Shown here piece by piece: positions 48,198 to 59,862 of a stretch of 64,000 bases of DNA. Source of the DNA: Paraescarpia echinospica. Its lineage: Eukaryota; Annelida; Polychaeta; Sabellida; Siboglinidae. Position 1 is the first letter of the stretch; every line of letters starts with the position of its first letter. The stretch covers positions 87,642,546 to 87,706,545 of the forward strand of contig CM034531.1 in NCBI GenBank assembly GCA_020002185.1, read 5' to 3'. Made by a program: the position numbers and the translations under genes. Below the pieces are notes generated by a model. The model worked only from the letters and a program-made list of their open reading frames with translations, made no database searches and was not told the DNA's origin.

Positions 48198-49601
48198 TTA
48201 GTTTAAATAGATGCAACCTGTCCCACTGTCAACAGATCGCAGCAGATTCTCTGAGAATACTGCTGCCCCCTTTCCACTTAGATGGAGGCCATCTCTCATG
48301 TACATATCTTCTCTCCCAACAAAGTACCCCCATAAATCTATGAATCCCACGCCCTCTTCCTCACACATCTGCTCAACTAGTGCGTTGATCGCCATCCTCT
48401 TACAGTTTCTGTATCTTGCCCCCCTTCCTCCCATTACTGGCAAAATTCCTGAGAGAATAACCTGTTCCACTCTTGTCTTCTTTAGCTTCCTCACTAGATG
48501 TCTGTACTTCTGAACTATCCCAGTTGTTCCCTCCTTGTCTGCATTGTTTGTCCCAACGTGTACTAGTATAGACCCTCCCTTGCCATGCCCCAATACCTTC
48601 TCTACCCTTTCGGTCACATGCTCTATCCTAGCCCCCGGTAGACATACAACAACGTCCTTCCCCTCGCATATAGTCTTGTCTGTTTTTCTCAGAATTGAAT
48701 CGCCCATAAACACTCTCTCTTTTCTCTTTGCCCCCTCAATCACTGCCTCGGAGTAGCTCCTCCGGTTTGCATATGTCTGGTTGTTGTCTTTTCCTCTTGT
48801 CGTCTTCTCTCCTGTCACATTCTCTTCCATTCCCTTCTTTCCTGTCGCGTTTTCTCTTGTCCCCTTTCCTCCTGTCATCTTCTCTTCTAGCACATTTACT
48901 CTCACTTCCTTTCGTCCCTTCATCTTTCCTCCCATCACATTTTCTTCTCTCCTCTCCCGTCCCTTTTCCCCGGCTACCTCCTTCACTACGGTCACTTTCT
49001 CCCCTGTCACCTTCACGCCTGTCATGTTTTCTGTTTTTTGCTGAACACTCTGTCTTCTTCCATCAGTCTTCTGTCTCACAGTCTTACCAACTGCCTCTGT
49101 GGTATCTACCTCTTCACCACCTGTATCGCTGTCGTGTCTCTCCTCGTTCTCTACAGTCTGACTACTTGCTGATCTATCCCCACTGGCCCGTTTTCTCTTC
49201 CTCTGCCGAACACTTTTCCTCCGTCCCTCTGTTTTCTCAATGTCTTGTTCCTTCACACCAGTCACCTTCCTTCCTCTCAGTCTCCTTTCTTCAGTCTCCG
49301 TGTCACAACTCTGCTCCTTCTGTGTTGTAGAATTCTCAACTCTCTCCGCGTCATCCCTCTCTGCTCCATCTATTTCTATGTTGAGTCTCGCCTCCATCTC
49401 CTTCACTATATCCGTCAACTTACACACATCCTTCATCAGACATTCCACCCTCAAACACCCCATACACCGAAAGGTGAATCCGTCATCTTTGGTCTCTGCC
49501 CATGATTTTGGACAGCCAGACAACGCAAAATCCACCCAGCTCTGGCAGTCGTTGCAAACTAGGTGTCGTTTTGCCCTGAGTTGCCGCTTGCAAGGTGCCA
49601 T
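48198..49601 (-). CDS. CR1-like ORF1: zinc-binding N-terminus and SGNH esterase domain
   Basis: 467 codons, open. The N-terminus has a PHD-like cysteine pattern (CNDC at 16-19, CMGC at 46-49). The middle, about residues 80-290, is very rich in Lys, Arg, Glu and Thr with repeated EKMTGGKGTRE-like words. The C-terminus, from about residue 293, is an SGNH/GDSL hydrolase domain with FMGDSIL, HVGTNN and RDGLHLS (Ser, Asn and Asp-His blocks). Esterase-bearing ORF1 proteins are known from CR1 and other LINEs, where they bind RNA and membranes or lipids. No defect is visible, so this ORF may be functional. It stops at TAA directly before the ORF2 frame opens. Confidence 0.85.
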   Translation of the reverse strand: MAPCKRQLRAKRHLVCNDCQSWVDFALSGCPKSWAETKDDGFTFRCMGCLRVECLMKDVCKLTDIVKEMEARLNIEIDGAERDDAERVENSTTQKEQSCDTETEERRLRGRKVTGVKEQDIEKTEGRRKSVRQRKRKRASGDRSASSQTVENEERHDSDTGGEEVDTTEAVGKTVRQKTDGRRQSVQQKTENMTGVKVTGEKVTVVKEVAGEKGRERREENVMGGKMKGRKEVRVNVLEEKMTGGKGTRENATGKKGMEENVTGEKTTRGKDNNQTYANRRSYSEAVIEGAKRKERVFMGDSILRKTDKTICEGKDVVVCLPGARIEHVTERVEKVLGHGKGGSILVHVGTNNADKEGTTGIVQKYRHLVRKLKKTRVEQVILSGILPVMGGRGARYRNCKRMAINALVEQMCEEEGVGFIDLWGYFVGREDMYMRDGLHLSGKGAAVFSENLLRSVDSGTGCIYLN

Positions 49602-49614
49602 ATCAAAATTTATT

Positions 49615-49870
49615 TATGTTCAAAGTAGTTTTATGTAGTCTTTGAAAAGACTTTTCTGTGTACAATTTACACCAGATTGTTTAGGTTATAGTTAGTTATA
49701 TTTGTTAACACACAGTGACACACCGTGCCTTACCTAGTTACGATGTCGATGACAATGTATTCAAGTTAGGCTTAGATACAAAGTAGTCTTTACAAAGACT
49801 GTTTCCTGTGTACTATTATACACTTTAAAAGATTGTTATTTCAGGTTTTAATTACTCATCTAACTACACC
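49615..49870 (-). repeat. Tandem duplication in CR1 5' UTR
   Basis: The words AAAGTAGT..TAGTCTTTxxAAAGACT and CTGTGTAC occur twice, about 158 bp apart (49621 and 49779). This suggests two imperfect 5' UTR monomers. Confidence 0.55.
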
Positions 49871-50162
49871 GATTATCTCAAATAACGCTATTCTATTGTC
49901 GTTCACGGTACGCTAACTTCGCCAGTGACCTACTTTGTAAACAACGTTCCGATTACATTAACGTCCCCAATTATCGCTCGCAAATCGCCTACTTTTAATC
50001 TACCCTAGATTACTCCCTCTAGCTAACTTTTAACAAAAAATATTGCTTAATATATATCTATAATTACGTTATGTATCCTATACGCTCAATAATATCACTT
50101 ATCTTGATCAAATATCCTTATATTTTCGCAAGTTTGCTGCACCAAATTCAAATCAATTCACC

Positions 50163-51120
50163 ACCGGAAGTCCCCCAAATACCGCAAGGCTCCGTCATTG
50201 GACCACTGCACTTTTCATTATATGTCCAACCTATCGGTGACATTATTTGAGCCCATGGACTCTTCTTCCACCACTATGCTGACGACTTACATATCTACTC
50301 ACATTTCGACCTGAATCGTTTCGCTTTAACGGCTGCGGTTCAGCAAATGGAGGACTGTTTGGGTGAAATAAAGAACTGGATGGCATGGAATTCTATGTGC
50401 ATGAACGACGGCAAGACACAGTATCTTCCGATTGTACCCAAGTCTGCGGATGCAATCGTTGATGGCACTGTGATTCGCGTTGGTGGTTCTATAATTGCAG
50501 CTTCAAGATGTGTTCAAAGTCTCGGTGTCTTCATTGACAGGCACCTAGATATGAAAAAGCAAGTGTCGCAAACTGTCAGCGCATGCTCATTCTACCTCCG
50601 CCACATCAATCAGATTAGCCGTTTTTTACCCAAACCAACAAAGGAACGCGTAGTCAATGCCATCATCACATCGCGGATTGACTACTGCAACGCACTCTTG
50701 TACGGCACGTCTGCAGTTAACATCGCGCGTCTGCAACGAATACACAACTCGGCTGCCAGACTGATCCTGCGTCGTCCACGTAGTGACAGCGCCACGCCCC
50801 TGTTACGCGAACTTCTTTGGCTGCCTGTTGCGCGCAGAGTGGATTACAAGATACTGGTACTCACGTACAAAGCCATGCACAATGACGCGCCCGTGTACCT
50901 GTGTGAACTCGTGCACCCATATCAACCGGCAAGAGCACTGCGCTCTGCGAGCAGTAACATGTTGGAAGTGAAGCGCACTCGTGTCAAGGCTGGGGACGGC
51001 TCGTTCGCTGTAGCTGCTGCGTCCCTATGGAACACTTTACCGAGTGTTGTTAAAACCTGTGACACTCTCGCCAGCTTCAAATGTCGTCTGAAGACACATT
51101 TCTTTTATGTTTCATATTAG
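50163..51120 (+). pseudogene. L2-like ORF2, 3' half: RT catalytic motif and C-terminal region
   Basis: Resumes at PQGSVIGPLHFSLYVQPIGD, with catalytic YADD (HHYADDLHIYSH), LGVFIDRHLDMKKQV, TSRIDYCNALLYG, LRELLWLPVARRVDYKILVL and an ending LASFKCRLKTHFF. The LWNTLP...FK.RLKTH.F ending is typical of L2 elements. The last 257 codons (50347-51120) are open, with one stop upstream at about 50250. Confidence 0.85.
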
Positions 51121-51566
51121 TGCCACTCTACATGAACACTGCCCTCTACTAAAACCAATTTTAATTAGTTATCGTATTCGTAATGATTATTCATTATTCC
51201 TCACGTAAACTATTTTATATCAAATGTTTTAGTAAATTATTTATTATTATTAATCATACAGATATATATTTATTTATTAGTATTATTTTATATAGTTATT
51301 GTGCTAGATTGATTATTATTAATATTATTTAATTTTGATGAATAACTGCTATTTATTTACTTCTTTATTTAGAAATTCTACATTATTCAATATGTATGTA
51401 TTTATATATTTTATTCTTTGCCACTAATAATGATTTTAAATTAATATACATATACATATTTAGTGCAATTCTACCATTTTTATGTATTTTAATATGTTGT
51501 GAAGCGCCTAGAACAATATTGGATGTGGCGCTATACCAAATAAAATATATTATTATTATTTATTAT

Positions 51567-53800
51567 TAAAATCAGAAAGGAATAGTAAAAAGCAGTATAG
51601 GAGAAATTTCCACGAAGGAAGGTATAAGGACATGAGGAAATATTTAGCAAAGATAGACTGGAATACTGAAAAATAAGACGGCAACAGAATGCTGGAATAT
51701 ATTAAAGAGTGAAATTAAGGGCATAGTCGATAAATTTGTATCCTTCAAAAAACAAGGAAAACGGTCCAAAAAGAAACACTTATCGAAAGAAGCCATTAGA
51801 AAAATTTAGAATAAACAAAAGAGGTGGAAGTCATATAGATGTACTGGAAATGATGAAGACTACAACAGTTATAAAGAAGCACTTAACCAAGCTACAGCTG
51901 AAATTAGAAATTCAAAGAGAAGCTATGAACAACAATTAGCTAGTAATATAAAACATGACAGCAAGAGTTTTTATGCGTATGTTCGAAGCAAACAGAAAGT
52001 TCAAGATAAGGTCGGTCCTCTAGAAGATAGTGCTGGAAATATAATATCAGAGGGATTCTTAATGGCAGAAGACCTGAATGAGTACTTTAGTTCAGTGTTT
52101 ACCAGGGAAGATATTAGTTCACTGCCAGTACCAGAGGCTAAGTTCAAGGGGGCAGATTCAGACTATTTAGGACAATTAATTGTAACCCCGGAAATGGTAG
52201 CTAAGAAAATAAGGGCTATGAAGGATAACAAATCACCTGGAGTGGATGGTATTCCACCCAAACTACTATTGGAAATTGTAGAACAAATTAGCATACCGCT
52301 TGCAACAGTTTTCAACTTGTCATTAGAAGAGGGACTGGTTCCTTTAGAATGGAAAGAAGCAAACATTATACCGTTATTCAAAAAAGGTTCGAGAAACAAG
52401 TCAGAGAACTATAGACCAGTGAGTTTAACATCAGTGATTTGTAAATTATTAGAAAGACTAATTAAAGATCACATTGCGGATTTTCTTGTTAAACAAAACT
52501 TGATAAACCCATCTCAACATGGTTTTTTTAAAGCGAGGTCATGCTTAACAAATATGTTATGTTTTTTGGAAGACATCACTAAGTGGGTAGATGAGGGATC
52601 ACCAGTAGATATCGTCTACTTAGATTTTCAAAAAAATTTCGACAAAGTACCACATCAAAGATTACTGCTTAAACTAAAGGCCCATGGTATAGGAAATGGT
52701 ATAATAAACTGGATAGAACAATGACTGATTGAGAGAAGACAACGTGTAGTAGTTGATGGGGTGGCTTCAAACTGGAAATCGGTATTGAGTGGGGTACCGC
52801 AGGGATCAGTATTAGGACCTATATTATTCTTAATATATATCAACGATTTGTATGATGAAATAACAAGCAAGGTGTTGAAATTTGCGGATGATACAAAAGT
52901 GTTTAGAAGGATTAAAAGTGATGGAGATAGACAGCATTTACAAGATGATCTTGACAGGTTGATCAAATGGTCTGAAAAGTGGCAAATGCTGTTCAATTTT
53001 GGGAAATGTAAATGCCTCCACACAGGATACGGGAACGAAGAGGTAGAATATACAATGGGGGGTACTGTATTAAGTACTACTGAACAAGAAAAGGACTTAG
53101 GGTTAACCATTAGTGCTGATACGAAGGTTTCAGAGCAGTGCGGAATTGCAGCTTCAAAGGGAAATCAAATCCGTGGATTAATTAGGCGAAACATAACGTA
53201 TAAGGAAAAAGAGCTAATAATACCGCTGTACAAAACAATAGTTAGGCCTCATTTAGAATATTGTATTCAAGCGTGGAGGCCGTATCGCAGGAAGGACATA
53301 GATATGCTAGAAAGAGTGCAGAGGAGAGCAACTAAAACGATACCAAAACTGAGGGATCTTAGTTACGAAATACGCCTAAAAAATGCGGTTTAACAACACT
53401 AGAGACCAGGAGGTTGAGAGGAGATCAGATAGAAGTGTTTAAAATATTGAAGGGTTATGAAAATATTGATATAAATATTTTTTTCTCAGTTAAGAAAGAT
53501 AGAAGGACTAGAGGACATGAACTTACATTAGCAAAGGAGCAGTGTTGATTAGATATAAGAAAGTACTCATTCTCACAAAGGACTGTAAATGAATGGAACA
53601 GATTATCTGCTGATTGTGTGGGTGCTAGTAGCGTGAATATGTTTAAAAATAAAATCGACACATACCTCAGACGGGCAGGATACACATAGATAAAAGGGTC
53701 GGACTCTCGATAAGCCAAAGGGCTTCCTTGTCCACCTGCCACCTAGAGTTAATTCTCTGGGTGGCAATCTTGTTAAATCTTGTTAAATAAGTGGATACGT
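51567..53800 (+). mobile_element. CR1-like LINE, plus copy, 3' piece (pseudogene)
   Basis: Continues the element that breaks off at 42807. Open frames at 52062-52724 and 52761-53393 encode the same RT as the minus-strand copy (EYFSSVFTREDISSLPVPEA, PGVDGIPPKLLLEI, KFADDTKVF). Stops at 52725 and elsewhere, plus shifts before 51960, make it defective. The 3' end keeps the AGAGTTAATTCTCT palindrome and the (ATCTTGTTAA)n tail. Confidence 0.87.
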
Positions 53801-53869
53801 ATTTTACTTTCGAATAAAGTAACAATAATAACACAATCGTAGCTCACATTCATTTACATTAAAATTGTT

Positions 53870-56800
53870 ATTAGTCTCCAATTGTTCTTAATTCTTCTTT
53901 TTGGCTTGGCTTCGTAATCGAAGATACAAGAAGGCTGTGGTCCACGTTTGCGGCAGGTGCGCTGGTGGCTGACCAGTCCTATCCTGGACAGGCTGATTTT
54001 GTTGAGCGGCTGGAGGGGAAGGTGTGGTTGCTAGAGGGTGCTGTTTGTTTTTTCTTCTCCTCCTTGTCTCATCTATAAATTCTCTCCGTCCTCTTTTGAA
54101 AGTGCATGCGCATTATTTCAATCTGCCGCCTCTGCTTCCAACCGGCGGTGGCTGATTTCTTTAGTGAGCGTTTGTAACGTTTCTATGGTGCCCCTATGTT
54201 GCGTTTCCCTGTGGACAGCTCTCCATACAGAACCATCTTGGGCAGACGGGTTTCCTCCATTCTAGAGACATGGCCTGGCCACCTCTGCTGTATGTGGAGG
54301 AGGGTATATGGAGGAGGGTATATGGAGGAGGGTAGCCTCCACGCTGATGCTCTTTGCTGTCTCCAGCACCTCGATGTTGTGTGACAAATGGATATGGAGG
54401 ATAGTGCGGAGACATCGCTGGTGGAACTGTTCAAGGATGCGCACATGACGACGGTAAGTCACCCATGATTCAGCATCATACAGGAGGGCTGATAGGACGA
54501 CGCCTATGTATACATCCACGTGTGTTTATGTTCTGAGGCTGATTGTTCCATATATATACGCTTGTATAGTCTGCCGAATGCGCTTTTTGCCTTGGACAAC
54601 CTGTTGTCGACTTCTTTGTCGATCTTCGCATCAGATCAGATCACACACCCGAGGTAGCTGAACTGATTAACTGCATTCAGCTACGTTTATACGATGGTGA
54701 TGCTTGGAGGGTGATATTCTTCAAGAGGTACTGGCTGATTGGGGGCCTCCGTCTTTTTAGGCTGATTTCTGGTTCAAAGACTTGTGCTGCCTCCGCAAAA
54801 CGAGACGTTGTTTGCTGCATGGCGCGTTGCGTGTGAGCGATGAGGGCTGCATCGTCTGCAAATAATAGCTCGCATGTGAGCTGTTCCATGGACTTCGGTG
54901 AGCATGTAGAGCAGAACCGTATGTACACTCCCACATCTAGGTCTTCGGTGGCTTGCTGAATCATCATGCTGAAGAAGATGGTGAACAGTGTGGGCGCAAG
55001 GACACAACCCTGTTTCACGCCGCTGGTTATTAGGAAGGGCTTTGAGACAACGTTCTCTTGTTTATCTTGGCCGATCTGGTTTTCGTAAAGCTGGATGATT
55101 GTAGTAAGGAACTTTTGTGGGAAACCTAGATTATCAAGGATTTTAAAAAATCCTTCTCTACTCACGATGTCGAACGCTTTTGTAAGGTCTACAAAGGTAA
55201 CGATTAGACCGATGTTTTGCTCCCTGCACTTTTCCTGGATTTGTCTCAGGACGAACACCATGTCAATTGTACCCCGGTTGGCTCTGGAACCACACTGACT
55301 CACGGGTAGGTGTTTGTTGTGCGATTGCGGGTATCAGTCTGTTCAGAATGACTCTTGCCATTATTTTGCCAGCGACTGAGAGCAGCGTTATCCCACGGTA
55401 GTTCGAGCAATCTTCTTCTTGTATATGTTGACAATCACAGCATCTTTATGACCTTGAGGAACTTTGCCTTGCTCCCAGCAGCAAACAAAAAGTTCATGGC
55501 TTGTAGGGTTGGGCCTCCATGTTTCCAGATGTCAGGTGAGATGCCATTGACTCCAGCAGTTTTGCCACTCTTCAGTTTCTCTATGGCCTTCGTGGATTCC
55601 TGCAGAGTTGGTGTATTGTCCATTTCAGTTTTTACTGTTTGTTGCTGGATGTGGTCGATTGCAGAATCTCGAACTACACGACTGGTGTTAAAGAGAGTGC
55701 TGTAATGCCATTTCCCATCAGAACTCTGTAGGGACCTCTGAATGTGATAAGAGGGAGCATATACAGCGTTCAGAGCTTCTTAGAAGCATTTGCAGTCCCC
55801 AGTGTAAGCGTATAGCTGGGTTCTCTCGGTTAGGGATGTCCACCATTCATTCTGAATGTCTCGTAGTTTACGCTGTTGGATGCTGCTTGTTTGACGGACG
55901 GCCGCCTTTCTCTGCTGACAGGTGGGCAGGATGCGCTAATCGTTTCTTCGCTAATATATCTTGAATTTCACTGTTGTTTTCATTGAACCAGTCCATGTTT
56001 TGTTTTCTTTATGGAGAAGCCAAGTGTTTCTGCAGATATCTCCAAGACAGCAGTCCTGATGTCTTTCCATAGCTTTTCTGGGAATGGGTATTCTTAACAT
56101 CTTGAATTTTTCAGGCTAGTTTGTAATTTATTTTGGAAATTTGTCTTTTTTTATTTTATAGGTTGCATACATTGAGTTTCTTCCTTGGGGCTGCACCATT
56201 TCTAGGTTTTGGTTTGAAGTAGAAGTTAGCTTTGGTGCGAAAGAGTCTGTGATCTGTGTAACATTCTGCGCAGGGCATCACTCTGATGTCCATGACGTCT
56301 TTCAAGTCACGCTGACGCACTAGAACATAATCTAACATTTGTCAACGTTTAGACCTGGGATGCATCCTGTTTGTCTTCTGACGGTTCTTCTGCTGGAAGA
56401 TGGTGTTTGTAATGGAGAGTTGTAGTTCTGCGCAGAGCTGAAGTATCATTCGCCCATTTCCATTGCAGTTGCCGTCCCCGTGTTTCCCTAGCACTCCTTT
56501 CCAAGCTTCGGAGTCTTTGCCTACCATGGAGTTGAACTCTCCGAGCACAACGATCTTGTTCTTTTCTGGAACATTTTGTCGGAGACTGCGAAGGTCAGCA
56601 TATAATTTCTCGTTATCAGCAAGGTCTGCTTGGAAGGTTGGGGCAATACGCTGATGACCATAGTGTATTTCTGGTTTTTCAGCGGTAGCCGCATTGACAT
56701 GAGTCTCTCAGAGTGACCAATTGGGAGTTTTGTTAGTTTGGTGGCAATTGTGTCTTTGATCATGAATCCAACTCCTCAGAGGTGTCTCTCTGCCTGCGAC

Positions 56801-57300
56801 TTGCCTGACCACTAGAGGGTGTACCCTGCGCCTGTCTCCCCCAAACAACCTTCCCCGGCAAGTGCAACAATGTCAATATCCAGCCTTGCAAGTTCGTCTG
56901 CAATCAATGCAGAACGTCGTTGGGGACGGCTTCTGTGGGCTGCATCGAGCATGGTCCTAATTTTCCAACACGCAATATTGAGTGTCTTGTTTTCCCCATG
57001 TTACGAGGCGACTGGGTGCGCCCATTGCTTCCTTTTGTAGTTCGACCGCATTTGGAGATGCTCGTTGACCGCGGCTAGCCAACTAGGAGATATAAGAACG
57101 AGCTTTGTTTAGGCCACCTTTTCTAGGCCCCTCTCCATGTGGAGCGACCAGTGCTATCCCTAGAGAAGGCTGCTTGGTCGTTCATTGTGCTCTTGGGTGA
57201 TGATGTCGTCTCCAGGTCATCATCAGACGACAACTTGCTCTGAGCCGCCTGCATGCAGGACCAGGACTGCGGCTGCCAGTGGCATCCTCCACCTACCGGT
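53870..57300 (-). mobile_element. Decayed RTE-like LINE (endonuclease and RT)
   Basis: Read on the minus strand: endonuclease pieces at 56763-56521, 56548-56342 (LGEFNSMVGKDSEAWKGVLG) and 56338-56156 (LDYVLVRQRDLKDVM). RT follows at 55623-55435 (LKSGKTAGVNGISPDIWK) and 55303-54677 (SQCGSRANRGTIDMVFVLRQ, VDLTKAFDIVSREG, SGVKQGCVLAPTLF, LLFADDAALIAH). A C-terminal block lies at 54519-54183 (HQRCLRTILHIHLSHN, HVSRMEETRLPKM). Many shifts and stops; not functional. Domain order and motifs fit RTE-type LINEs; the exact clade is uncertain. Confidence 0.8.
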
Positions 57301-57394
57301 AGTAGTTGTTTACATAACTAAGCACACTATTAAGGATTATTGCCGAAACGTTATATTATATGTTATCACCGAACTGTCTTATTACCGATACAGT

Positions 57395-57596
57395 CATCAC
57401 CGATGAAATCGTGTGAGCTCGATCCCATTCTGATATTGCTACTTGGAGACAGTGCGTCTGACATTGTATCTGAAATTGATATATTGTCTCTGAGAATAGG
57501 TGTAATACGTTCTCATTTGAAGGAGCACAAGTCAAGCCAGTACTCAAGAAAACTTGCCTGAAAAAAGCCATCTCGAATAACTACAGATGATGATGA
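57395..57596 (+). mobile_element. L2-like LINE fragment, left piece
   Basis: Encodes SSPMKSCELDPILILLL and, after a shift, a QVKPVLKKTCLKKAISNNYR block. It breaks at CTACAG (57591-57596) and resumes after CTACAG at 58244-58249. Confidence 0.7.
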
Positions 57597-58243
57597 TAAT
57601 GTACTGTTCCTGCAACATAAATAGTACGGGAGACATCTTAATGTCGCAATTTGCCTCCTCCCCCAAACAAAAGTTTCCTTCATCCCGTGCGGTCTTCCGC
57701 AAGCTCTCTCAGAGTCTTGATATAATTGCGCGACCACAGCCTGAAGCCCGATACTCTGAGGTCCGAGCGCAGTAGGTCTAGCAGGTTGGTGGTGTGCCTA
57801 CCAACTCTGCCTCTGTACCGGCGTGATCCGACACCGCAGACCGCAGGGCCAGTTGTGCAGGACTGTCTTCGGGCATGCGTAACACGTGGCCGAACACTGA
57901 CTTCGGCATTCTCCGTACTCACTGTGACAGCGGTTCTGTGTCACAGCTCTCGTATAGATCTTCGTATTAAATCATCCCGTTTGGCCACCGCATGCCCAGT
58001 ATTGATCGCAGGTGGCGTCTGTGGCAGGCATCCAGTGTTTGAAGTATCATGGCTGGCATCGCCCAGCTGCCGCAGTTATACAGCATTACAGATACGGCCA
58101 TGGCATCGTACACCGTAATTCGGTTGCCTAACGGAATTTTGGGCCCACGCATCCGAATTTTCCAGAACGACTAGAACACGATATTGCCCAGCAAGCACCG
58201 ATGTCGCACGTCTTTTGTGCTGCAGAGAAGGGATCCTAGCTTC
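57597..58243 (-). mobile_element. LINE C-terminal fragment inserted in the L2-like copy
   Basis: Minus strand encodes GNRITVYDAMAVSVMLYN, LDACHRRHLRSILGMRWPN and, after a shift, YRGRVGRHTTNLLDLLRSDL, a known LINE C-terminal block. It is 5'-truncated, with a CAT-repeat 3' tail at the left end and CTACAG target duplications on both sides. Confidence 0.78.
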
Positions 58244-59530
58244 CTACAGACCCGTGTCCAATTTCCCTGCTTATCCAAAACAAAATAACGTGTCTTTGCC
58301 GCGAAACTGTCGGCTCACATGCCTGAACACAATTTCTGCTCTTCATACCAGCCCGCGTGCATGCACAATCTCGATGGCCCGTATATGTGTACATAATGAC
58401 ACCCTACTCGAATTGGACAATCAGACAGATGTCACCATTGTGCTTCTTGATCTATCGGCAGCATTCGACACAGTCGACCAGGAAGTGATGTTCCATAGAC
58501 TCTCATTTGATGAACTGTACTGGTTTAAGTCGTACCTGAGAGACAGAGTCCAGTTCTTCCACATTAACGGTACTACATCATCTGCCCGTCCTTTTGTATT
58601 TGGGGTCCAGCAATGGTTCATGCTCGGTCCTCAGGTATTCTCTATCTATGCAACAGCAGTTGGTAAGATGATACGCAAGAACAACTACATGTCCCACTTC
58701 TATGTGGAATACACACAAATCTGCACCCCAGTGAAACCCCGCCAGGCCGACATCGCTGCAGCGTATTGGACAATGTTTAGGGGAGATTCACTAGGTGGGT
58801 GAGCACAAACGTATTGAAACTGAATGACTCAAACACTGAAGTCATCGTGTTCGGTACTGCCAAACACGATGACTTAAGAAAATCGAGCTACACACAATAC
58901 GCGGAGCTTGTTTGGTCACTGTAACTCACAATGTACGTAATCTTGGTGTACAGTCTGATGCCAATATGTGGATGGAAACAAACTATGACAGCTGTATGCG
59001 GGTCTGGAATTGTTTACCTATTCAACATCGCAACAATCAGACGTTACCCAACAGCGGCAGCGACAGAGCAAGTCATAAAGGCGATTGTCACCAGTAGAAT
59101 TAACGTTGGCAACGCATTGCTCCACCGACTACCTCTGAAACAAATACAACGGCTGCAGAGTGCAGAACTGGGCGGCCCGCCTTGTCGATGGCGCCAGTAA
59201 ATGTTGCCATACCACACCGCTACTGGTCAACCTACACTGGCTGCCGATAGTACTTCGAGTAGAGTTTAATGTATTTATAGTTCTCCTGACACATCGAACA
59301 CTGCCTGGCCAGGCATCGAACAATGCGTAAACCGAAGCCAGCCAACTAGACCGCTGCGCTCCAGTGAATACAATCAACTACGCAAGGCGTCACGGGGTGT
59401 GCAAGACTTGCTACCGCAGTAACTGACGTCTATAACAACGACGGATCCTGTTATTAAATTGAACGTTAAGACTTACCTGTTTTCTAGAACACGCTGTATG
59501 GTGCAGTGAGGAACGGCGTTTTACAAATGT
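58244..59530 (+). mobile_element. L2-like LINE fragment, right piece
   Basis: Encodes SYRPVSNFPAYPKQ, then VTIVLLDLSAAFDTVDQEVM, SYLRDRVQFFHINGTTSS and a degraded GVPQGS (GVQQWFMLGPQ), followed by TSRINVGNALLHRLPLKQIQ and LLVNLHWLPIVLRV. Many stops. Confidence 0.78.
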
Positions 59531-59633
59531 CTACATTTGGTTTGCTTTGATTACATGTGTGCGTGAATGCATGTTCGCACGAGCGAATGCGGCCTTGTGG
59601 GCATGAACGCGTTTCCACGTATAATTATACATG

Positions 59634-59862
59634 TTAGTGCCCTGCTCGAACCTAGAATTTTAGCCCACGCCCGGCCCGCACTTAGTAGTTACAATTCAGT
59701 CCAGGCCCAAGCCCACAAAAATATATCATGCCAGATCCGGCCCAGGCCCCCCACGCTAGAATTTAGTGTGGAACTGTTTGTCTCAGGTCCGGCCCGGCCC
59801 GACCCATACCCAAGACGGGTACGCCCGCAGTCCGCAAGCACGTGACCCGCTAAGCACAAACT
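59634..59862. repeat. GGCCCGGCCC-rich repeat
   Basis: Starts TAGTGCCCTGCTCGAACC, close to the TAGTGTCCTGCGCGGGCC start at 28.2 kb, with GGCCCAGGCCC and GGCCCGGCCCGACCC blocks. Possibly ends of a hAT-like non-autonomous element. Confidence 0.4.

Larger units (their letters stand above)
45213..50160 (-). mobile_element. Nearly intact CR1-like LINE inserted in the L2 element
   Basis: Contains a 5' UTR, ORF1 (49601-48198), ORF2 (48197-45322), a 3' end with the AGAGTTAATTCTCT palindrome and a 3' tail of repeated ATCTTGTTAA-like units. The only defects found in ORF2 are two single-base deletions in homopolymers. No clear target duplication was found. Confidence 0.87.
42808..51566 (+). mobile_element. 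Full-length L2-like LINE, split by a CR1 insertion
   Basis: The element is flanked by TAAAA target duplications (42803-42807 and 51567-51571). Its own sequence is 42808 to about 45212 and about 50163 to 51566, about 3.8 kb in all. One ORF encodes an endonuclease and then an RT. The 3' end has a GCGCCT...GGCGCTATA hairpin and an AATAAAATA(TTATTATT)n tail, as in L2-type LINEs. Confidence 0.85.

Noticed and set aside
48200..48215. TTTAAAC slippery heptamer at the end of CR1 ORF1
   Set aside because: It is in the right register for -1 frameshifting, but ORF2 lies in the +1 frame and the -1 frame closes after about 45 codons. It is probably chance.
48728..49330. 200-codon Ser/Pro-rich plus-strand ORF
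   Set aside because: Antisense shadow of the Lys/Glu-rich middle of CR1 ORF1.
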